Assembly (NCBI GenBank): GCA_016210125.1
Contig: JACQUS010000278.1
Location: forward strand, 1-12,092
DNA from: Chloroflexota bacterium
GTDB lineage: Bacteria; Chloroflexota; UBA6077; FW602-bin22; JACQUS01
Reading direction: 5' to 3'
Length of the DNA stretch: 12,092 nt
Shown piece by piece: positions 1 through 5,319 of the stretch. Both the position numbers and the translations under genes were made by a program. Each line of letters begins with the position of its first letter. The first letter of the stretch is position 1. The notes beneath the pieces were generated by a model. The model was not told where the DNA came from and searched no databases. It worked only from the letters and a program-made list of their open reading frames with translations.

Positions 1-338
1 GGCTGGCCACGCGCACGGTCGCCGAGTGGGTCGAGCTGCTCAACGAGGCCGGCGTGCCCGCCGGGCCGATCCTGAACGTGAAGGAGACCTTCGAGAACGA
101 GCAAGTGCGGACGCTGCCCATGGTGCACCGGGTCGAGCACCCGAAGCTGGGCGAGGTGAAGGTGCTCGGCTTCGGCGTGAATCTCAGCCGCACACCGCCG
201 CGCATCAAGACGGCGGCGCCGGAGCGCGGCGCGCACTCCCGCGAGATCCTGGCCGAGCTGGGCTACAGCCCGTCCGAGATCGACGCGCTGGAGCGCGACG
301 GCGTCGTCGGCGACCCGCAGCAGATGGCCCGGCGGTAG
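1..338 (+). CDS. CaiB/BaiF family (family III) CoA-transferase, C-terminal end, partial
   Basis: The gene enters from the left edge; the reading frame is open from base 3 to the TAG at 336-338, giving about 111 residues. Visible text includes EWVELLNEAGVPAGPILNV followed by a stretch about Glu-Asn-Glu-Gln-Val, then HPKLGEVKVLGFGVNLSRTP and ILAELGYSPSEIDALE. This is the usual C-terminal end of family III CoA-transferases (CaiB, BaiF, formyl-CoA transferase, alpha-methylacyl-CoA racemase relatives), which move CoA between carboxylic acids in the cytoplasm. The catalytic Asp lies in the missing N-terminal half, so the substrate cannot be inferred. GTG at 54 is an internal Val in this alignment, not a start. 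The stop lies 14 bases before the antitoxin start, so the toxin-antitoxin pair may be read through from this gene. Family assignment is firm; subfamily is unknown. Confidence 0.88.
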   Translation, partial: LATRTVAEWVELLNEAGVPAGPILNVKETFENEQVRTLPMVHRVEHPKLGEVKVLGFGVNLSRTPPRIKTAAPERGAHSREILAELGYSPSEIDALERDGVVGDPQQMARR

Positions 339-352
339 AGCAGGAGGCGCGT

Positions 353-619
353 ATGACGACATCGACCACCGCGCGCGAGCATCTGCACCGCCTGGTCGAT
401 GAGCTGCCGGACGGCGAGCTGCACGCCGCTGCGCGCTTTCTAGAATACCTGCACGACCTCGGCAGCGACCCGCTCATGCGGCTGCTCGACGAGGCCCCGG
501 AGGACGACGAGCCCCTGACGCCGGAGGAAGAGGCGGCGCTCGCCGAGGGCGAGGAAGCGTATCGCCGCGGCGACTACCGACCTTGGGAGGCCGTGCGCGA
601 GGAGCTAGCCCGTGAGTGA
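353..619 (+). CDS. Acidic antitoxin of a type II toxin-antitoxin pair
   Basis: An 88-residue protein. ATG at 353 has a strong Shine-Dalgarno, AGGAGG, six bases upstream. The same frame stays open further upstream (to about base 26), but that part overlaps the CoA-transferase in another frame and is a shadow. The N-terminal half is helical (LVDELPDGELHAAARFLEYL). The C-terminal half is very acidic (PEDDEPLTPEEEAALAEGEE) and ends in a Trp-containing RPWEAVREELARE tail. This layout is typical of small antitoxins encoded just before RelE/ParE toxins: an N-terminal dimer/DNA-binding part and an acidic, flexible toxin-wrapping tail. Its last 8 bases overlap the toxin start, which implies translational coupling. 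Expected role (family knowledge): neutralise the toxin and repress its own operon. I cannot name the antitoxin fold with certainty; it is not an obvious ribbon-helix-helix by eye. Confidence 0.75.
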   Translation: MTTSTTAREHLHRLVDELPDGELHAAARFLEYLHDLGSDPLMRLLDEAPEDDEPLTPEEEAALAEGEEAYRRGDYRPWEAVREELARE

Positions 620-887
620 GCGGGCCTGGCGACTCGCCATCACCGGCCCGGCGGAGAAACAGCTTAAGCGCCTACCACCGAGTGATCAAATCCGCGTTCG
701 CTTGGCGCTTGATCGTCTCATCGCACCGCCGGGCGGCTCCAGCGGTGACGTGAAGAAGCTCCAGGGGCGCTCGGGAGTCTGGCGGCTACGGGTGGGCAAC
801 GTACGGGTGCTCTTCGAGCGCGATCCCGACACGCTCACGATGCTGGTGGTCGCCGTCGCGCCCCGCGGGCGCGCGTACAGCGGCTAG
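612..887 (+). CDS. RelE/ParE-family toxin
   Basis: A 91-residue basic protein starting at GTG 612, inside the end of the antitoxin gene. It has the RelE/ParE layout: an N-terminal beta strand and helix (WRLAITGPAEKQLKRLP, residues 6-22), a second helix (about 24-37), then DVKKLQGRSGVWRLRVGNVR (46-65) and VLFERDPDTLTMLVVAVAP. The KLxGxxGxWRLRVGxxRVLFE core is the family's most conserved stretch. RelE members cleave mRNA in the ribosomal A site; ParE members poison gyrase; the sequence alone does not decide which. The C-terminal end reads APRGRAYSG, where RelE relatives often carry a His-Arg-Arg-x-x-Tyr-like end, so the His is absent while Arg and Tyr remain. No later in-frame start is better, and the overlap with the antitoxin supports this one. 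Confidence 0.85.
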   Translation: MSERAWRLAITGPAEKQLKRLPPSDQIRVRLALDRLIAPPGGSSGDVKKLQGRSGVWRLRVGNVRVLFERDPDTLTMLVVAVAPRGRAYSG

Positions 888-974
888 GGGCCGCCCGCGA
901 CGCCGGCCGGCGGCTCGCCAGCGAGCGGCCACTCGCGGTGGGAAGGCGTGTCCCAGCCCGCATCAAGCCGATTG

Positions 975-993
975 GCGGGGGACATGCCCCCGC
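975..993. terminator. GC hairpin between convergent genes, possible bidirectional terminator
   Basis: GCGGGGG (975-981) and CCCCCGC (987-993) form a perfect 7-bp stem around the 5-base loop ACATG. It lies in the 145-base gap between the toxin gene (plus) and leuS (minus), which is where a terminator serving both would sit. Neither strand has a clear T-tract after the stem, so a classical intrinsic terminator is not proven. It may instead be a dispersed palindromic repeat. A smaller perfect hairpin (GCTCGC CA GCGAGC, 913-926) lies in the same gap. Confidence 0.35.
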
Positions 994-1032
994 GCTACAG
1001 CGTTTGCAGATGCGCCCTGGGTCACCAAGCCG

Positions 1033-3498
1033 CTACCCCGCCGACCCGTCGCCGCCGCGCTGGGTGACGATGTTGACCAGCCGCCGCGGCACGTAGATCA
1101 CCTTGGCCACCCCGTTCCCGGTATAGGCCTGGACGCGCGCGCTCGCCAGCGCCTGCCGGCGCACCTCGTCCCCGCTGGCGCTGGCTGCCAGGACTAGGCG
1201 GTCGCGCACCCGGCCATCGACCTGCACGACGATGGTCACCTGCTCCTCGACGACCAGCGCGGGGTCGTACGCCGGCCAGGCCTGCTGGTGGATGCTGTAC
1301 GACCGGCCGCGCCGCTCCCACAGCTCCTCGGCGATGTGCGGGGCCATCGGCGCAAGCATCAGCAGCAGCGTGTCCAGCGCCTCGACCCAGGCCGGCGTTC
1401 CGGCCACCCGCTCGCGGACCCGCGAGAGCTCGTTCGTGAGCTCCATCAGCGCCGCGAGCGCCGTGTTGAAGCGGAACTCGGCCAGGTCCTCGGTCACCTT
1501 CTTCAGCGTGCGGTGCACGGCCTGGCGCACGCGCAGCTCGACTGCCGCGCCGTCGCCGCCGGCCGTAGCGGCCCGGCCTGCCGTCTCCGTGGCCAGCGCC
1601 CAGACGCGCTGGAGGAAGCGGTGCGGCCCGGCGATGCCGGCGCTCGACCACGCGCCGCCCTGGTCCCACGGGCCGATGAACATCAGGAAAGCGCGCACCG
1701 TGTCGGCGCCGAGCTGCCCCACGTACTCGTCGGGATTGACCACGTTGCCGCGGCTCTTGGACATCTTCTCGCCGTCCTCGCCCAGGATGATGCCCTGGTT
1801 GAAGAGGCGTGCGAACGGCTCGTCGAAGCGCGCAAGGCCGACGTCACGGAGCGCCTTGCAGAAGAAGCGCGCGTACAGCAGGTGCATCACCGCGTGCTCG
1901 GCGCCGCCCATGTACTGGTCGACCGGCATCCAGCGCCGCTCGGCCGCCGGGTCCCACGGCCGCGCGTCGTCGCTTGGACTGAGGTAGCGCAAGAAGTACC
2001 ACGACGAGTCGAGAAAGGTGTCCATGGTGTCGGTCTCGCGCCGTGCGGGCCGGCCGCAGCGCGGGCAGGCCGTGTTGACGAAGCCCTCGTGCCGCACCAG
2101 CGGCGATTCGCCGGTGGGCTTGAACTCGGCATCCGGCGGCAGGAGGACCGGGAGCTGGTCCTCCGGCACGGGCACGATGCCGTCGACTGGACAGTAGACC
2201 ACCGGGATCGGCGTGCCCCAGTAGCGCTGGCGCGAGATGAGCCAGTCGCGCATGCGGTATTGCACCATGCGCTTGCCCAGGCCGTGCCGCTCTGCGTGGT
2301 CGGCGATGCGCTGCCAACCCTCGGCCGACGGCAGCCCATCGAACGGCCCGGAGCTGACCATCGTGCCCTCATCCAGGTACGCCTCAGCCAGCTCCTGGCC
2401 GGGCCGCCAGTCGGGCGGCGCGATGACCACCGGGATCGGCAGACCGTACTTCTTGGCGAACTCGAAGTCGCGCGTGTCGTGCGCCGGTACGCCCATCACC
2501 GCGCCCGTGCCGTAGGTGAGCAGCACGTAGTCGGCGATCCATATGGGCACGCGCTGGCCGTTGAGCGGGTTGATGGCGTCGGCGCCGATGGGCACGCCGG
2601 TCTTCTCGCGCTCGGCCGCCAGGCGCTCGATCTCCGTCTGCCGGCGCGCCGCCTCGACGTAGGCCTGCACCTCGGCGCGGCGCTCCGGCGCCGTGAGCTT
2701 CTCGACCAGCGGGTGCTCCGGCGCGAGCACCATGAACGACACGCCGTAGACCGTGTCCGGCCGCGTGGTGAACACTGGCATCGGCGAGCCGTCCGCGGCG
2801 CGGAAGGCGATCTCGACGCCGTGGCTCTTGCCGATCCAGTTGCGCTGCATGGCGATGATCTTGTCCGGCCACTGGAGGCCCGAGAAGTCCAGCAGCTCCT
2901 CCGCGTAAGCCGTGATGCGCAGGAACCACTGCTCCAGGTCGCGCTTGGTCACCGGCGTGTCGCAGCGCTCGCAGCGCCCGTCGAGCACCTGCTCGTTGGC
3001 CAGCACGGTGGCGCAGTTGGGGCACCAGTTGGCCGCGGCCTTGCCACGATAGGCGAGGCCACGCTCCAAGAACTTCAGGAAGATGCCCTGATTCCAGCGA
3101 TAGTAGCCGGGATCGCAGGTCACGACCTCGCGCGTCCAGTCATACATCGTGCCGATGGAGCGGAGCTGCTGGCGCATGCGCTCGATGTTGCCCATCGTCC
3201 ACATGTACGGGTGCACGCCGCGCTTGATGGCCGCGTTCTCCGCCGGCAGGCCGAAGGCGTCGAAGCCGATGGGCTCCAGCACGTTATAGCCGCGCATGCG
3301 CATATAGCGGGCGTGGGCGTCGGCGGGACCGAAGTTGTACCAGTGGCCGATGTGCAGGTCGCCCGAGGGATAGGGGAACATGACCAGCGCGTACCACTTC
3401 GGACGCGCCGGGTCGTCGTGCACCTCGTAGAGCCGCGTCTCGGCCCAGCGGGCCTGCCACTTGGCCTCGAGGGCCAGTGGATTGTAGCGCTCGATCAT
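1033..3498 (-). CDS. leuS: Leucyl-tRNA synthetase (class Ia)
   Basis: An 821-residue protein, the usual length for bacterial LeuRS. It attaches leucine to tRNA-Leu in the cytoplasm and hydrolyses mischarged tRNA. Landmarks: HIGH motif as HIGH at 49-52 within FPYPSGDLHIGHWYNF; zinc-knuckle cysteines CPNC (159-162) and CERC (176-179); CP1 editing domain with TTRPDTVYG (244-252) and GTGAVMGVPAHDTRDFEFA (330-348), including the Asp that binds the amino group of the editing substrate; a second Cys cluster (CPVDG at 436 and CPRC at 478-481); FLDSSWYFLRY (495-505); KMSKS at 578-582; then the helical anticodon domain and the C-terminal domain ending near VAKVIYVPRRLVNIV. ATG 3498 gives the family's normal start (MIERYNP). 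A weak AGGTAGG lies just upstream. It is transcribed alone, diverging from the hydrolase gene; a candidate promoter is listed separately. No T-box leader is recognisable. Confidence 0.98.
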   Translation of the reverse strand: MIERYNPLALEAKWQARWAETRLYEVHDDPARPKWYALVMFPYPSGDLHIGHWYNFGPADAHARYMRMRGYNVLEPIGFDAFGLPAENAAIKRGVHPYMWTMGNIERMRQQLRSIGTMYDWTREVVTCDPGYYRWNQGIFLKFLERGLAYRGKAAANWCPNCATVLANEQVLDGRCERCDTPVTKRDLEQWFLRITAYAEELLDFSGLQWPDKIIAMQRNWIGKSHGVEIAFRAADGSPMPVFTTRPDTVYGVSFMVLAPEHPLVEKLTAPERRAEVQAYVEAARRQTEIERLAAEREKTGVPIGADAINPLNGQRVPIWIADYVLLTYGTGAVMGVPAHDTRDFEFAKKYGLPIPVVIAPPDWRPGQELAEAYLDEGTMVSSGPFDGLPSAEGWQRIADHAERHGLGKRMVQYRMRDWLISRQRYWGTPIPVVYCPVDGIVPVPEDQLPVLLPPDAEFKPTGESPLVRHEGFVNTACPRCGRPARRETDTMDTFLDSSWYFLRYLSPSDDARPWDPAAERRWMPVDQYMGGAEHAVMHLLYARFFCKALRDVGLARFDEPFARLFNQGIILGEDGEKMSKSRGNVVNPDEYVGQLGADTVRAFLMFIGPWDQGGAWSSAGIAGPHRFLQRVWALATETAGRAATAGGDGAAVELRVRQAVHRTLKKVTEDLAEFRFNTALAALMELTNELSRVRERVAGTPAWVEALDTLLLMLAPMAPHIAEELWERRGRSYSIHQQAWPAYDPALVVEEQVTIVVQVDGRVRDRLVLAASASGDEVRRQALASARVQAYTGNGVAKVIYVPRRLVNIVTQRGGDGSAG

Positions 3499-3553
3499 GC
3501 CTACCTAACCCCTGTCCTGACTGTTCCCGCCGTACGCCACCACGACTGCCACC

Positions 3554-3583
3554 AGTATGCCACTTGGCGCCACCGGCGGACAA
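3554..3583 (-). promoter_or_regulatory. Candidate leuS promoter
   Basis: Read on the minus strand: TTGTCC (3578-3583) as a 4/6 -35 box, an 18-base spacer ending in TGG, and CATACT (3554-3559) as a 5/6 -10 box with an extended TGn. Transcription would start near 3547 and leave a leader of about 50 bases before the leuS ATG. The match is by eye; the surrounding DNA is GC-rich, which makes a TA-containing box stand out. Confidence 0.4.
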
Positions 3584-3754
3584 TGCGACGGGCCGCCGGG
3601 CACGGGACCGAGCGGCACGGCAGGGGGAGCTAGCCATCGCCTCCGCGACACCAGGTACCGACGACACGCCACTGGCGCGGCACACCGGGGCGCTAGAAAG
3701 GTTGATCCTTGGCGTGTCGCGTCGTGCCATGGCGGCGGCCCGGCCGATACTGCG

Positions 3755-3763
3755 TGCTATGAT
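3755..3763 (+). promoter_or_regulatory. Extended -10 promoter of the hydrolase-clpS cluster
   Basis: TGC-TATGAT: an extended -10 (TG at 3755-3756, TATGAT at 3758-3763, 5/6 to consensus). No -35 box is visible 16-18 bases upstream, which is usual for extended -10 promoters. The start point would be about 3770, which falls after the TTG at 3769 and so argues for translation from GTG 3796 instead. The bases GCGTGCTA at its core recur at the promoter near 10735. Confidence 0.55.
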
Positions 3764-3795
3764 CTTCCTTGGCAGAGCGAGCGAGGTATGCACCG

Positions 3796-4710
3796 GTGGG
3801 TCTCCCGCGCAGCGTGGCGCTCGCCGGCGCCGGGCTCGGCAGCCTGACGGCCTTCAATACCTGGTGCCGCTGGAGCGCGAGTCCGGCCTACAACCACCTC
3901 GGTGGCAAGCCGACCTACTACGAGTGGCACGACAGCCGTGTGTTCTACACCGTCGAAGGTGAGGGCGCGCCGCTGGTCCTCGTCCACCGGCCGCACTGGG
4001 CAGCGGCATCCTACGAGTGGCGGCGCGTTTTTCACCCTCTCGCCGAGCAGCGCCGCGTCTACGCCCTCGACTTGCTCGGCTTCGGGCTGAGCGACCGACC
4101 GGCAGCGCCCTACGACGCCGCGCTCTACGTCCGGCTGCTGCACGACTTCCTGCACACGATCGTCCCCAGCCCGGCGACGATCGTCGCGAGCGGCCTCAGC
4201 GCGGCGTACACCATCGCCACGGCGGCCGCGGCGCCGGAGCGGGTGCAGCGCCTCGTCCTGGTCAGCCCGACGTGGGGCCGGCGCGTGTGCTGCGGCGCGG
4301 CGCTGGCGGCTCTCCTGCGCCTGCCCGTTGTCGGCACCAGCGCCCTCAACGTCTTGGCGAGCCGGCGCGCACTGCGCCACGTCCTGGAGGAGCACACCTA
4401 CTACGACCCGACATTCGTCGACGACGACCTCGTTGAGGCGGCCTACGCTGTCTGCCAGCGCCCGGGCAGCACGCGCGCGGTCGCTGCGCTGCTGGCCGGC
4501 CAGCTCGATGAGGACGCCACGAGCACGTGGGCGGCGCTGCGCCGACCGGCGCTCGTCGTCAGCGGCGCGGAGGCGCCGGCCGAGACGGTCGCACCGCCGC
4601 TGGCACAGGCGCGGCCGGACGTGCGCCAGGTCGTCGTCCCGGCCTGCGGGCTCCTACCTCACGAGGAGCATCCGCAGCGTTTCGCCCGTCTGGTGCTCGA
4701 GCCGTGCTGA
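3796..4710 (+). CDS. Alpha/beta-hydrolase-fold protein with degenerate catalytic residues
   Basis: A 304-residue protein from GTG 3796, which has GCGAGG 9-10 bases upstream. The longer frame from TTG 3769 would begin before the predicted transcript start. Fold landmarks: EWHDSRVFYTVEGEGAPLVLVH (strands 1-3), SYEWRRVFHPLAEQRRVYALD, LLGFGLSDRP (the typical hydrolase loop, about 93-102), VLVSPT after the elbow, and PHEEHPQRFARLVLE at the end. At the nucleophile elbow, where GxSxG is expected, the sequence reads ASGLSAA, with Gly133 in the Ser position. The oxyanion HG pair is HR (64-65). The C-terminal GH that supplies the catalytic His is GL (285-286). All three look lost, so it may not be a hydrolase. 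A short hydrophobic stretch near the N-terminus (VALAGAGLGSLTAF) may be an anchor. Its stop overlaps the clpS start by 7 bases. Fold is confident; function is unknown. Confidence 0.8.
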   Translation: MGLPRSVALAGAGLGSLTAFNTWCRWSASPAYNHLGGKPTYYEWHDSRVFYTVEGEGAPLVLVHRPHWAAASYEWRRVFHPLAEQRRVYALDLLGFGLSDRPAAPYDAALYVRLLHDFLHTIVPSPATIVASGLSAAYTIATAAAAPERVQRLVLVSPTWGRRVCCGAALAALLRLPVVGTSALNVLASRRALRHVLEEHTYYDPTFVDDDLVEAAYAVCQRPGSTRAVAALLAGQLDEDATSTWAALRRPALVVSGAEAPAETVAPPLAQARPDVRQVVVPACGLLPHEEHPQRFARLVLEPC

Positions 4711-4991
4711 GCCAGCAGACCGACGTCGATCGGCGCGGCGCTGAGCGGACCAAGCTCCTGCCGCCGTACCACGTCATCCTGCACAACGACGACGTGAACG
4801 AGATGACCCATGTGGTCCGCTCGCTGCTGCGCTGCGTCCCGGGCCTCGGCCCACAGCAGGCCACCGCGATCATGCTCGAGGCCCACAACCACGGCCAAGC
4901 CGTGGTCACGACCTGCCCATTGGAGCTGGCCGAGCTGTATCGCGACCGGCTGGAGAGCTGCGGGCTGACAGCCACCGTCGAGCCGGCCTAG
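4704..4991 (+). CDS. clpS: ClpS-family N-degron adaptor of the Clp protease
   Basis: A 95-residue protein from GTG 4704, which overlaps the upstream stop by 7 bases. The frame is open further upstream, but that stretch lies inside the hydrolase gene and has no ClpS similarity. The core YHVILHNDDVNEMTHVV matches the first ClpS strand and helix; QATAIMLEAHNHGQAVV matches the second conserved block; LELAELYRDRLESCGL is the last helix. Residues known in E. coli ClpS to hold the N-terminal amino group of the substrate are present: Asn28, Asp29 and His61. Met34 aligns with the gatekeeper Met. ClpS binds proteins with N-terminal Leu, Phe, Trp or Tyr and hands them to the ClpA/ClpC unfoldase. A short N-terminal extension (1-20), needed for delivery, is kept. 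No clpA/clpC lies next to it in this window. Ribosome-binding site is weak, suggesting translational coupling to the hydrolase gene. Confidence 0.9.
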   Translation: MLSQQTDVDRRGAERTKLLPPYHVILHNDDVNEMTHVVRSLLRCVPGLGPQQATAIMLEAHNHGQAVVTTCPLELAELYRDRLESCGLTATVEPA

Positions 4992-5003
4992 CGGGAAGCG
5001 GCT

Positions 5004-5319
5004 ATGCGCATCTGCTCGCTGCTGCCCAGCGCCACCGCCAGCGCGACCGAGATCGTCTGCCTGCTGGGCTTGGAGGAGCAGCTCGTCGGCGTGACGCACG
5101 AGTGCGGCTACCCGCCCTCGGTGTGCGGCAAGCCGGTCGTCACCGGCAGCGGCGTCGACCACGCCCTACCCAGCCCACGACGCCTCGTCGTACTTCGCCC
5201 GGCCCGGCCCGCGCCTGGTCGACGGCCTGGAGCTGCTGGCCGCGATCGTCCATCCCGAGTCGATACCGGGCGAGTTCGGCTCGCCGCGGCTAGCGGCAGC
5301 GGTCGCGGCGGTCGTCTAG
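5004..5319 (+). pseudogene. Remnant of a BtuF-like cobalamin-binding (ABC substrate-binding) protein gene
   Basis: The first half, from ATG 5004, reads MRICSLLPSAT then TEIVCLLGLEEQLVGVTHE and GKPVVTGSGVDHAL. This is the N-terminal end of the BtuF-like periplasmic-binding family. After about 5163 the matching frame shifts to the frame of 5164 and reads ASSYFARPGPRLVDGLELL and AAIVHPE, ending at TAG 5317-5319. That is the family's usual C-terminal end. About 190 residues that normally lie between (roughly 570 bases) are missing, and the two halves are out of frame. The conserved SLLPSATE motif also carries a 4-residue insertion, apparently from a 12-base imperfect tandem duplication (SATA-SATE). 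The original frame runs open into antisense of the next gene, which has no coding meaning. It follows clpS by 12 bases and was probably its operon partner. Loss of function is nearly certain if the assembly is right. Confidence 0.82.

Noticed and set aside
3499..3600. Possible T-box leader before leuS (GGTGGCGCC resembling part of the AGGGTGGTACCGCG box)
   Set aside because: Only 8 of 13 bases fit, and I see no specifier stem or terminator/antiterminator pair. The likely transcript start near 3547 leaves too short a leader.
1288..3633. A 781-codon open frame on the plus strand antisense to leuS
   Set aside because: It is a mirror of the leuS codon pattern in GC-rich DNA; it is Arg/His/Val-rich, matches no family, and leuS is unambiguous on the other strand.
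3769..3795. TTG 3769 as the start of the hydrolase-fold protein
   Set aside because: The extended -10 at 3755-3763 would start the RNA at about 3770, after this codon, and the nine added residues show no family similarity; GTG 3796 has a ribosome-binding site.
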